A stretch of DNA of 64,000 nt from Lithospermum erythrorhizon (taxonomy: Eukaryota > Streptophyta > Magnoliopsida > Boraginales > Boraginaceae): assembly GCA_019722365.1 (NCBI GenBank), contig JADFUC010000888.1:42661-106660 (forward strand). The letters are read 5' to 3'. The translations under genes were made by a program, and so were the position numbers. The notes beneath the pieces were generated by a model. It saw only the letters and a program-made list of their open reading frames with translations, did no database searches and was not told where the DNA came from. This document shows positions 37,280 through 47,809 of this stretch, one piece after another. The stretch's first letter is position 1. Every line of letters begins with the position of its first letter.

Positions 37280-38000
37280 AGGATGTTCGGAGTGTACCTT
37301 TTGATGAGAAGGATACGGCTAAGGTCTTCAAGATAGGTTCGACCCTGGGGGAAGAGCACGAGGAGATGCTTATTAGGATCCTTAGGGAGTATCGGGATAT
37401 ATTTGCATGGGAACCCAAAGATGTGCCAGGTGATCCGGGGGTGGCGTCAATTTGTATGTGGATCCCATGATAAAGCAGAAAGTGGACTTCTCAGAGGACA
37501 ATGGGGAGGGTATCCGGGAAGAGGTGAATAAGTTCTTCAGGCGGATGCCATCCAGATAGATGTTATTTCCAGCAGTTTGGCTTGATGTGATGGTTCTGAA
37601 ATCAAGCGGGGAGGATGTGCACATAATTCACCAACATCAATAAATCTTGCCAAAATGATTGCTACCCTCTACCTAATATCGATGGGCTAGTGGACTCCAG
37701 TGCTGGCTACAAGGTGATAGATTTTCTAGATGCCAATTTTGGGGTTATCATGGAATTTCATGGCCGAGGGCGTGGAATAAGCAATCGTAGGCGAGTACCG
37801 GCGGATGGTCAACAAGGTGAGATTGGCGGGAATATGGAGATCTATGGATGGCGGAGATCTATATGGATGGCGTGATCATAAGAGGTAGGGAGAAGAACAA
37901 GATCACGGTGCTCCGAGAAAAGCTTAGAGAACCTCATGAAATACAACCTCCGGTTGAACCCGGATAAGTGCGTGTTTGGCATAACATCAAAGTTTAAAGT
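37280..38000 (+). pseudogene. Element T reverse transcriptase, broken, catalytic box altered
   Basis: Traces in order: STLGEEHEEMLIRILREYRD and IFAWEPKDVPG (about 37340-37432); VDSSAGYKVIDFLDANFG (about 37690-37745); IYMDGVIIRG at about 37860; then NLRLNPDKCVFG (about 37945-37982). The catalytic YxDD box reads YMDG, so the second Asp is replaced. Frameshifts occur at about 37440, 37560 and 37780. It is dead as an enzyme. Confidence 0.85.
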
Positions 38001-38149
38001 GCGACTAGTTAGAGAGGGATCGAGAACCCAACACAGACAAGGAATAGTGGCGGTTCTGCAGTCGTAAAACTCTAAGGTGGTTGAGAACGGTGGCCAGGAT
38101 GGATCGCGCGGCTTTGACGTGTCTATCTCGCTGACATTGATTGGAGCCT

Positions 38150-38930
38150 CCCCCACCTTTAAAGCCATCAAGAAGGGAAAATAGTTTGAATGGACGGAGG
38201 ATTACAGCAGTCCTTTTAAGAGCTCAAAGCCTTTCTCCAATCCCTCCAGTTGTTGGGAAGGCCGGTGGCAGGGGATGTTCTACATTTCTATTTAGCGATC
38301 TCGGAGAAAATTACCACTGAGTAGTATGCTAATGAAAAGGTTGGTATACTATATCGGCCGAGTGATGAAAGGAGCCTGGGCCTTTGATGGAGAACTTGGT
38401 GTTTGCATGGTAATGGTGGCCGAGGCGAAATCTTACTTTTGAGGACACCGGAACCGGTGGAGAATCTGCTGAGGTGCAACCCGGAATGTAGATATTAAGG
38501 CTCAGCGGTGAGACCGTGGTCGAATGCGCCGGGCGATGGAGGAGGAACTGAGTTGATCAACTTGATAGAGGCCTCGTATTGAGTGTCTAGTTGACATACA
38601 TAGATGATCTCACGAGGCGATCCGGAGGCTGCCGAGGCGAGGATGACATGGTCTCAGGAGGATCACGAGTTGAATATGAACTGCGGTTTAAGCCTACAAG
38701 GTGACAAACCACTTGAGGTTGAATCTGAGCAGCTTCCCAGTGGGCTAATATTAGCAAATTCTTTCGGGGTAGAACACGTAAATATAAGAATGATTCTGTT
38801 TTGGTTGGCCGTATGAAGACGATATCAAAAGGTGATGAGACTAGAGAAAGGTTGGTGGGGTATATGAGAAGGGTCCGAAAACTAGCCAAACTTTTCCAAT
38901 CTTGTCACTTATAGGAGAACATATGCTCGA
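38150..38930 (+). pseudogene. Element T RNase H region, broken
   Basis: Pieces resembling the RNase H domains of Tat elements: LFYLAISEK-like text at about 38280, YYIGRVMKGA at about 38350, and a second unit with EDHELN (about 38660), EVESEQLPSGLILANSFGVE (about 38715-38780) and RNDSVL. Two RNase H-like units in one pol are known for Tat/Ogre elements, and this order suggests it, but the frames are too decayed to be sure. Confidence 0.65.
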
Positions 38931-39179
38931 GAGAACCGAGGAGGAGGACAAATTATCTTGTTGGCCTTGATGGAGTCCACCAGAGGGCCCAGGGGACACT
39001 TACTCGAAGGCTTGCCCTGCTTGGACGGGGTATTATCTGAAATCCTTCAAGGTCAGTGATACATTTAACGTGACAAGGGAAGTAGGGCTGATGGGGACTC
39101 GAAGTGCATGGGGGCATGTGCAAGAAAGTATGTGGCACAGGAAGATCTGCGATCGGGGTATTGTCTCCATCAGTAGCAG

Positions 39180-39472
39180 CGGATCTTGGGATGCGCGTAA
39201 GGATATGTGATTCATGCTAGAGACACGCCGGCGTCCATGCGGCCTCCCACGAGGGAAATGGTTATTATTTTTTGTCCAGATTCCGTTCGACCAGAGTGGG
39301 GTGTTGTTATAGTGAAGGGATCTTTAGAACATAATAACCCCGAATCAAGGAAGATGCCTTGTCGTGGATGTGGACTACTTTACCGATAGGTGAGAAGCAA
39401 AACCACTCCCCAGCGAGGATCGGGGAGGCGGTGTACTAGTTCCTGAAAGAAATCTTGTCAAGGTTTGGGGTT
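39180..39472 (+). pseudogene. Element T integrase, N-terminal part, broken
   Basis: After decayed zinc-finger-like text (about 39180-39250), the catalytic core begins with PFDQ-like sequence at 39285. It runs to a recognisable VVDVDYFTDR followed by EAKPLPS (about 39363-39415) and ends RFGV at 39470. There the solo LTR of family C cuts the domain, and the remainder lies at 40394 onward. Confidence 0.8.
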
Positions 39473-39477
39473 TCCTA
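39473..39477 (+). repeat. Target-site duplication TCCTA, left copy
   Basis: The 5-bp sequence TCCTA directly before the solo LTR is repeated directly after it at 40389-40393, as left by a Ty1-copia integrase. Confidence 0.88.
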
Positions 39478-40388
39478 TGTTGGAAATCAATGAAAATTGA
39501 TTCCATGCTCCATTTGGTTAAATGTGATTCTTTGGAACTTAGTAGTAATAGTATATTATTACTAGTGTAGGGTTCTCATGATTTAAGGGGTTATGAGAGA
39601 TGCTAGATGCGCTCATTAATCGTTATAATAATAGTAATTGGTCAATTATTATTATTATACAACTTATTATTATCCCCGAGCCTAGAAGATTCGCCGCATG
39701 CAGTGGCGTTGAATTATATTTCATGTAAAATTAACTACATTTGCTAAGAATTGAGAGTTGTAATCAACGGAGATATTAGAATTTTACATTGATGATAGCA
39801 AAATATAAATTGGACAGACTACAGAATTAATTAATTAGTCAATTGAATTAATTAGATGGTTAGTTGAGCTCGTTAAACAACTTGTTAGTTACTAATGCTT
39901 TTATGTTTAATTTTATATGAGGTTGGTAATTAAGCAGACGCTTCTGCATTAAGCTATTCGGTTAGACACAGGTTTAATACTAATAATATGTTAAAACTGT
40001 CATTAGCCGTTCATTTTCAATGATGATTGAAAAATGGCATTTTTGATGACTCGGCTTCTTTAAAGAGCGAAATCGACTTACCAAGAATGGAAAGGAAAAT
40101 TTCATTTTTTTCTTATCATCAATTCGATCGATATTGTTCTAGCGGGGCATAAATATAGGATTGACATCTCACGGTGTGAAAGACGACTGATTGCCATTTG
40201 AAGTGCTCAATAATGGAATTGAGGAGCTTAAGTAAAAGAATCATTGATAAGACTTCACGCTGGCGTCTACGTAAGTACTCTCGTATTCTTAAGTCATTAT
40301 GAATTTTAGATAGTATATCATTTTTGAGAGGATCGAATGTATGAATTTGGTGTTTATCACGAAATGAAATTCATCTTAGATTCTAACA
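39478..40388 (+). mobile_element. Solo LTR of copia family C, 911 bp
   Basis: It starts TGTTGGAAATCAATG and ends TTCTAACA, flanked by TCCTA on both sides. Integrase sequence of element T continues on either side of it. No internal sequence remains, so it arose by recombination between the two LTRs of a full element. A GTAAGTACTC splice-donor-like site lies at 40271, shared with the LTR at 60622. Confidence 0.92.
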
Positions 40389-40393
40389 TCCTA
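40389..40393 (+). repeat. Target-site duplication TCCTA, right copy
   Basis: This is the right half of the duplication flanking the solo LTR. Removing the LTR plus one copy rejoins the integrase reading to within a single base. Confidence 0.88.
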
Positions 40394-40962
40394 TGTCTTT
40401 GAAAGTTATAGGCAAGCGGGATCCGTTGACATCGGAGATGATTGAGGGTCTTTGCGGTGGATACGTCGAGGGAGAGAACAACCTAGATGTCATATCCGGG
40501 GAGCTAATAGCCAAGGGAAGTGATGAGCCAGGATGATCTTGAGCGTAAGCGACTTCCGTGACGAGGTTTAGATCGCGACTTGGAGGCTTCCGGCCACTTG
40601 CATGGTGCGTTTGGAGAGCGACCCCGAATGCGATGCTGGAGGCTTGACCTTCGGCCCGATCTCTGAGATCCGACATGCTTGTGCATGAGTAGAGATTCGC
40701 TGGACCTGAAGCAGATTGATATATTACAGATGACATGTGGCTTGCTACAACCAGAGAAGGTCCGTTGAGACAATTCATGGTGGGGGACACGGTCCTAAAA
40801 CAAGAACAAACATTCACTCATGGAAAATCAGAAATTGAGTCGCACTTGGGAGGGACGTCATCGAAGGATAGGGTGGATACATATAGACATGGGATTGCCG
40901 AGGTCATAGAACGCTTGTCATCTAAGGAAATACTATATGTAAGCTCTCTATTATTATTTTAG
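40394..40962 (+). pseudogene. Element T integrase, C-terminal part, broken
   Basis: It resumes with PMSLK...LTSEMIEGLCG, the region after the core PMSxxSDNG box of Ty3/gypsy integrases, although the Asp-Asn-Gly itself is degraded. It ends with RQFMVGDTVLKQEQT (about 40768-40812), the GPY/F-like tail where VGDxVL is typical. The open frame at 40735-40962 is the end of pol. The minus-strand frame at 40383-40817 is its shadow. Confidence 0.78.
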
Positions 40963-42900
40963 AAATAAAGACTTCACTGATTAAAATTGTTTGTACCTTT
41001 AATGTTTATAAGTTGGAAAACTAATTGCATTGGTGATGACACGGTCCGGTTTAGATAGTGGGTGGATGACCAATCTTCCCAATTGAGCTTGATATGCCTT
41101 AAGACAGGCGTGGAGAAGCGTGCAAAACAAATCTGGTTGCCCGGCCGAAACGCTCCGACGGTCAGGCGTGCGGGGGCTTGATAGAGTATGTTTCTGTACA
41201 ATTTTAAACATCAAGAACTTACTTGATTTGTCAAAGGTTTACCTTTTGTAGTATGAACCCGTTAGCATTTGATCCTTTGTTTCTTGCTCAGGTAGTAATG
41301 GTTCACGACTCATTAAGGTGTTGGACAATTATGATCTTTGATGCTCCTCGCTTAATTGCCCCCACCCAATGGGCTCTTTTTGCATACCGTTATCCACTAG
41401 CAGGAGATTAGCTGCCGTGCATTACGGTGGGCGGCTCGGCCCTTTTTTGGCCTGAGGCTTCGCTATGCTTCCACGTCACAGTGGCCCGTATCCATTTATT
41501 CGGGTGATCCGATGGTCATATTTTTTGAGTGTGCACGATCTCCTTTTGGACCAAGCTTGGGATGACCGTTACTCTACAAGGATTATCTCGGATGGGATGC
41601 CGACGGACCCTAAGTGAATTGAAGTAAATCTATCTAAATGTGAGTATATTCTTTGACGGGATGAAGGAGGACCGAATCACTTGTGTTTAAATGGAGGTCT
41701 AGGCAGAGGAGTTACTCTGCTCCATAATCCCACTCCCGTTGGGATCGAGATTTCCATGGCTTGGGAGAGGATCCGATGAAAGAATAAACAAGGATACAAA
41801 ACTCTCTAAGGTGAGCTAGCGATAGAGGCTGAGATATGGTCCGCTTTAACTTGGGAGGAGTCGAGGTAGTGAGCTCGGGCTGAGGCAGGAGGACCAAATG
41901 CCAATAAGCAGACATGAGGAACTATAAACACAAAGCGATCAAAAGCAGGTTAAGAGTGTGATGATAAAGTGGAAAACTTTTTATTTCTTCCCAGAAGGTG
42001 GACAAAGTTTACAAAAATTAAAAACCCTGAGCTGGAGGCAAGGAGGCCGAGGGAGTGATCTTGAGAAGGGCCGCATGTCGTTCAGACATGGGTCACAGCT
42101 TTGCCTCACTCCGCATGAGCTAGGAGTTGGGGGACTAGAGCATTGATTGTGAATAATAAAGTCCACAGAGGCAGGAGGCCACGTGCAGAACAGTTGCAGA
42201 GGGGGATCTCTTTAGTGGTAGACACAGGCCGGGTTGTCCCTCACAAAACAACTTGAGGTACAACTTGAAGCATCGAGCAGTTCGCCTAAACCCTAGAGAT
42301 TGCTTGCGCGCTTTATCTCTTCCACCCTCACAGAGTTCACGGGTCAAAGAAGCGAGGGGCTGGATTCCTAGGGAAGTTGCTCAGCGGCTTCGCACAGTAC
42401 AACTCTTGGAGCTCGCTTCCTTAGCGCATCGACCTTGGCGCTCACAGGTCCACCCAAAACCGGAGTTATAGGACATTTTTGGTAAATGGCTGATTCGCAT
42501 CAACCCGAGGGGCCATGGTAGCCCAGAAGCCTCTGCAAGGAGCAGGGGGATCATGAAACAAGGCAGGTTGGGGGCTGAGAAAAAAGAAAGAGAGGGGAGA
42601 GCAAAAGGAATCTGGTTGCACCAGGCCCAAAGGGCCGGGAGACACTATGGATGACATGAGGACCGGGACTAGCTTTTGACCTGCGTCTACATGCGGTGTA
42701 TTATAGGTAGAAGATTTGTCATGGTGACACTCCACTTGAGTCCCCTCTTGGTATAAGTAGGGGCCAGGGGACCCAACGAGAGGTAAGGGAGGGCTGGAAG
42801 GAGCTGTGGCAATTTTCACACCTCCAGCAGATCGACTTCGATCTCTTGAGGGGAAATGGGGGGATAGTTCATTTTGCACAGACCATTGTGGAAATTCTGA
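40963..42900 (+). mobile_element. Element T 3' untranslated region (probable)
   Basis: About 1.9 kb of GC-balanced, decayed sequence follows the end of pol. Tat-type elements are known for long 3' regions, some with an antisense frame. The composition matches that of pol and changes to AT-rich near 42900, so I assign it to element T. The expected 3' LTR was not recognised. Confidence 0.5.
42466..42879 (-). CDS. Antisense open frame in the element T 3' region, unknown product
   Basis: An uninterrupted 137-codon frame on the minus strand, starting MQNELSPHFPSRDRSRSAGG and rich in Pro and Ser, with no recognised domain, signal peptide or membrane segment. It lies after pol, in the place where some Tat-lineage gypsy elements (for example Grande) carry an antisense gene. 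It is the longest open frame in this otherwise broken element. Chance survival in GC-richer DNA is the main alternative. Confidence 0.3.
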   Translation of the reverse strand: MQNELSPHFPSRDRSRSAGGVKIATAPSSPPLPLVGSPGPYLYQEGTQVECHHDKSSTYNTPHVDAGQKLVPVLMSSIVSPGPLGLVQPDSFCSPLSFFFLSPQPALFHDPPAPCRGFWATMAPRVDANQPFTKNVL

Positions 42901-44223
42901 GAGTTAGTAAAAGTAGACATCAATGATGGTGTGATCTTGTGAAGAAAGAATCTAAGTCACTAAATAACTTTATGTTTAACCCTATAACTAATAAATTAAT
43001 AAGACAAATAGACTATAATAGTCCCTCTTCTGTAATTAAATCAATTAGGCCTACAACAAAATTAAATTAAAATCATTAAAGCCTCGTGGAACCATGAAAT
43101 CAACTAAAAGTTCCAAAGACGTTACTTAGGAAACAAGTGTACACTTACTTTCCTTTTTATATCATAAAAATAACGAATAAGGAAAATACATGCAATTTGA
43201 TTAATTTAACATTACAATTATACTCGTTGAATATGCGCAATTAATTCATTCCAAAATAATAGCAAGTTAAAGGATTACAGTTTGTGATAATTTGAATTGT
43301 TAGAAGATATCGAGACTTTGAGAAGATCATGACGATGGGGGAGGATTGTTAACTTTGGAGTCACATCGCGCTTGCAGAGGGGAGGGTGAATAAGGATTAT
43401 ATATCTTTTTTGGAATTTTGGATTTTAAGATTGTTTACAAATTCTAGCAAATTAATTACGAATTATTTAAACTACCCCACACAAATAAGAATATTAAAGT
43501 AGACAAATAATTATATTGAAAATAGCGGAAAATAAAACAAAAATATAATTAATATGAAGTAAATGAAATGAAAGGATAAAGGAAAGAAATGACTCAGCGA
43601 TATTAGCGAGATTTGGTTTCCCTAAGTGCTTGACCGTCGGCTTTTCAACCTCGAGATTTTGGTAACGATCACCACTATAAATATGAAGAAAACTCCGAGT
43701 TCTTACACGCAACGCACGAAACTCCGCAAAACATTACGTAGTTTTAACACACGTTACTCTTAAGTTGATTTGTTCCGCAAAACTTTACTTGAATCCAACT
43801 GATGATTTTTCTTCGTGGTCCAAATGTATCTTTTTTACAGAAAATTGTTTTTTCTTAGTTAACAAAACTTGTAGTTTTCCCAATATTTATGGACTCTCTC
43901 ATGTTGGCATTTGGCAAATAAAATAAAATTCATGACATATTATGCAGTTAATCAATAGAAATGAGAAGTTGGTCAGTACTTAGTTGGCTATAAATTTTGG
44001 TTATACAGATTTGGTAAACATTTAATGGTAACAATTAGATAAGGTAAACTCCTAACTGAATTATTTACCAACGTATCCACACATGTTCTTCTAAGATCAC
44101 AACATGAAAGGTAAGATTTTTCACTTCCTAACAACTCAACGCTGGAAGGAGCTAGGCTCGTGATAATTCCTTCAAAACAACTCAACGTTGTTGATGGAGT
44201 TATTGTGGTCCTGGTCTAAGTGG
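42901..44223. other. AT-rich spacer, possible LTR remnant
   Basis: No gene. The phrase at 43380-43700 (agagggtgaataaggattat ... gcggaaaataaaaca ... ggtaacgatcaccactataa) resembles the 'gaataaggatt / gcggaaaataaa' layout I know from LTRs of some plant copia (SIRE-like) elements. Without a partner LTR or internal domains this is only a suggestion. Confidence 0.35.
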
Positions 44224-44440
44224 CACTACTACAAATTTAAACTTAGATAGTACTTGTTTTTAGTCTTGTATAGCTCTTTTAAACGTTATCTAAATCATCG
44301 CTATGGTAGTTAAGATAGCGCTTTCAAGACTGGTCGTAACGCTATCTAATTGTTTTTCCATCTTTGATCTTGTAGCTTAAATAGCATATAATAAACACTA
44401 TCTAACATATGTAGTATTGTGCTGCTTCTATAGTACTATT
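44224..44440. mobile_element. CACTA transposon terminus with subterminal repeats
   Basis: The terminus CACTACTACAAA at 44224 matches the conserved CACTA end. About 200 bp follow in which a cgctatctaa-type word recurs on both strands: aacttagata, cgttatctaa, taagatagcgctt, aacgctatctaa and acactatctaa. That arrangement of subterminal repeats around a CACTA end is diagnostic of En/Spm-like elements. The 3-bp TGG lies outside. The opposite terminus was not found before 45660. Confidence 0.72.
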
Positions 44441-45035
44441 TTTCCATTTCTATTTATATTGATTTTCGTATTATATTTTTTGTTAAAATACCAAATTTTC
44501 CAAAAATATAAAAGTAATAAAAAGATATTTAACAACAAATACATTAATAAATAATAAATATTATTATTTCATACAAGAAACAATATATTGATCATCATCT
44601 TTTGGTACATACATTTATCATTACATAAAAACTATCAAAAATCTAAATTTTATTGAGCCCTTGACCAGCCAAGCAAAAGATTGCATTATTTTCTTCATCT
44701 TATCCAGCTCTCAAATGTGAGGTCTTCAAGTACCTTCAACAACCAATGAAAAGAAATGTACACATTAATAAAGTCGAAAAGTTATAACACAGTTAATTTT
44801 GCACATCACAAAACCAGCACTGTCATGATTTGAAGATCATATATCGCTTCAACTCCATTTCTTTTAATCATTCATTAAGTCAGGTTTAAGATCTTAAACC
44901 CGAATTAACATTTGTTACATCAACAAGAAATGCACTACTCATTATAAAAATGAAAAGAAACTGACAAAAATGATTAAGTATTTAAGTGAAAAGCAAACAA
45001 CAATTTCAAAATGAGAAAAAATATAGTTATTATAC

Positions 45036-45134
45036 CTGGGTACAAAGGTGGCTGTGAGTAGCTTTAGATGAACTTACTATAATTGCAGCTACAGATTCCG
45101 CAACAAATGAACCACCCCAAAAATTGTATTGCAC
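45036..45134 (-). CDS. Candidate captured exon, unknown protein
   Basis: On the minus strand, a 99-bp segment is open in one phase-0 frame (33 codons, VQYNFWGGSFVAESVAA...). An acceptor TTATCAG precedes it and a donor CAG|GTATAA follows. Splice sites, open frame and codon use look gene-like, unlike the surrounding AT-rich DNA. It lies about 0.8 kb inside a CACTA end, and such elements often carry gene pieces. Exon-like traces also appear at about 45370 and 44730, but I could not join them. Family unknown. Confidence 0.35.
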
Positions 45135-45687
45135 CTGATAAGAAAACAATGAAATAATCACTAGCACAAACAAAAAAGTTCATTTCTTTGTTACAAGACA
45201 ATATTACATGGTGCCAATCTCTAGCATCATTTGGAAACCTGCCATTACCAACAATCTACTAAAAAAATACGGTAGACATTATTCTTCCAACAAGCCTCAC
45301 TGGGGCTGTTTGAGACAGATTATCCGACAAGGATAAGAATGACATCCAACTATATAAATTACCTGAAGTGATCTTTGAAACAACATATTTACTCTTTAGA
45401 ATATCATAGCTCCTTATAAGAAAATAACACAACTAGTACCAACAAGATAACAGAGATGAGAGCATAAAATTAAGGCACATTGTTAAAACAATTATATGGT
45501 AGACACATCAACTTAGCTAATGAAAATGAGTAAGTATATTTGCTTACTGCTATATAGTAAGACAAAGATATTGCATCAGTGTGCTTACCACCAACCAGAG
45601 TCTAATGCTTGTTAAAATACATAAGCAAGAATAACCTTCAGTTTTTAAAGCCAAATGAACTAGAGAAGCGCTCTTAGAAAGCGGTAC

Positions 45688-45830
45688 GCATAGAGTCGAG
45701 ATTGAAAAATCGGCGCCCGTATTGTGTCGGGTAGCGTCAGTCCCAGTGTCGGGATTTTGGAAGCCGAATAGTTAAATGTTTGGGCGTGGCCAAGCGTAGG
45801 TATCAGCGTCGGTTTGGTTGGTCGTTTCTT
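45688..45830 (+). repeat. Left GTCGG subterminal array
   Basis: Repeated words of the type tgtcggg, gcgtcggtttggt and agagtcgag occur in direct orientation at roughly 15-25 bp. They resemble the array near the right edge of the element (51360-51545). Confidence 0.6.
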
Positions 45831-46637
45831 AAGAAAAAAAAATTAAAATTAATTATAGCTTGACGAGATACCGGCGCCTCGAGCTAGTATATATAAAAAA
45901 AACCTAATTTTTTTAAGCGATTATCCCATATTAATATTGTCATCCCGCCGCGCGACCCCGCCCACCCGGCCGCCACCGTCACCCCCGACCCCACCACCGT
46001 CACCAGCCCGGCGCCACCCTACCGGCCTTGCTTGCCCCCACTTATTGAGACCAAGCCGATTTAGAAGGTAAATTTTCTTCTTAACTGATTTTTCTTTTTT
46101 TTTGTTTTTTTTCCGTTTTTGTTTAATCCGAAAGTAGTTGTATATTTAATGGACTGTTGTTATATGTTTAATTATGATTTAATTTCTTTTAATTTGTTTA
46201 AATATAATTAAGATAATAATTTATTTAATGAGATTAGTTATAAATTTAATTAGTTCTTTAATTCGTTTTTATTTCGAATTTATTGGATTTAATTTGTTAA
46301 TTTATTTAGTTATAAGTTTAATTCGATTTTATTAGTTAGATTGAATTGGTAATTGTTTGAATTAGATTTGAGTTTGAATTAGATAAAAATGGATTTGAAT
46401 TGAATTGTGTTTAATTGATTGAATTGGGTAATTGAATTTGTTTAATTGAATTGTTGGGTTTTGTTGAAAGTTAGTTCAACTTGTTTGTTTATTGTAATGG
46501 AAAATTTTTACATTTTTATGATCATTTATTTATTTATTATTTTATGTATATAGTTTAACTTAATGTAGAAATTCAAGTTTGAATTGAACTTGTTGTTTTA
46601 ATTTTGATTGAGTTTGAACTTTGAAATGCAGGTTTTT

Positions 46638-46817
46638 ATGGCTCCTCGTGGTGGGTTTAAGAATCGGACGAAGAAGGTTACGATGGAGAGTAGCAGAGAG
46701 TTGCCGAAGAGGCCGAGGGATCATGATACGGACCTTGTTATAGAGCCCACTGATGGGCCCATTTCTCGACGTAGGCCGTCGTCCAGAATTAGATGTCTGA
46801 AGCCTTTGTCGTCGTAG
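46638..46817 (+). pseudogene. First coding exon of the GTCGG element
   Basis: After a splice-acceptor-like ttgaaatgcag, the ATG at 46638 opens MAPRGGFKNRTKKVTMESSR and 59 codons up to a TAG. The product is short, basic and probably nuclear-targeted (KNRTKK and RRRPSSR patches). Sequence after the stop (46818-47070) looks like continuing coding DNA in another frame. I read it as the N terminus of the transposase-like protein, broken by a frameshift or stop near 46815. Confidence 0.45.
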
Positions 46818-47326
46818 CCCTCTTGGACCGTCGGCGATGTTCAGCCCGAAATATCGTGCCAGCTATCATGATATTCATGCGTGGCTGGCGCGAAGGGATA
46901 TAGAGGCATTTGTGATCCGGGATCAGTGGCCGAGATGTTATAGTTGCCGAGGTCGGGAGCCTTAGCCGGCGAGTAGCCCAGTGGTCGGGTGCCAGCGGCT
47001 TAGATAAGGCCCACAACCCGTCGCCGTGTCGAGAGGGACCTGGCTTGTTGGAGCCATGTCGATGGGAAGTAAGTGTATTTTTTATTGAGTTTGTTTTATT
47101 AATACATTTATCATTTGTATCTAATCATATTTGTTTGTTTATTTTGGAAGCCTTGTTCGTGGGGTGAAAATATTCTTTGGAAGTGGAAATAAGGAGGGAA
47201 GATTTGTGGCCCAGCGTATTCTATCTTGGCTAAATCCGTTAAGGATCTTTATATGGGCGACTTTAAGTAAGTATGGTATTATAAAAGTTTTGTTTTATCG
47301 AATTGTGAATTTTTACTAACTTAATT

Positions 47327-47700
47327 TTGTACTTATTTCAGGATCAATATGAAATTAAAGGAGGGAGCATTTCATATGCTCGGAAGCTCTTCGAGGGGGC
47401 TTGTCAGGTGAGGTGGCGTAACCTGCTGACAAGGGGGAAGAAGACAGCGATGGAGATGCATGGCGTAGATGATGTCGCGTTGCTCCTGGGGACGCCGTGC
47501 CCGGTGGATTCAGATTCCGGCTATTGGGAGAGGTATGTCGCTCGCGGTGCTAGGATGTATAGAGGAAGCGAAAAGCCGGCGGGCAGACAGGCCATTATGA
47601 CTCTTGTCGGTGACGAGAAGAGATCTGTCGCGTTCCGTAGGGGAGTAAGGGCACTTCGTGAGCGGATACATGAAGAGGTAAGTTTGGTTATTCTTATTAA
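47327..47700 (+). pseudogene. Transposase-like exon of the GTCGG element (Ptta/En/Spm type)
   Basis: An open frame after an attTCAG acceptor at 47340 reads YARKLFEGACQVRWRNLLTR, then GTPCPVDSDSGYWERYVARG and SVAFRRGVRALRERIHEE, ending at a GTAAG donor at 47679. The spaced pattern (W..LLTRGKK, then W..YV...S.K...R and a GxxRSVAF-like end) resembles the plant Transposase_24 (Ptta/En/Spm) family. This is a motif-level judgement. It is the best preserved coding part of the element, although the full gene is disrupted by the G4 insertion downstream. Confidence 0.45.
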
Positions 47701-47809
47701 ATTTGAATATTTTTTAAGCGTTATTAGCTATGTATTTTGAATTTTGTTTTGAGATGATAATGTAATATCACATTACGTTAAAAAAAAATTTAAAATTTTC
47801 GGTCGGTGG

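Noticed and set aside
40383..40817. 144-residue minus-strand frame
   Set aside because: It overlaps the C-terminal integrase of element T, whose plus-strand motifs (VGDTVLK) are recognisable; the minus frame has no family features.
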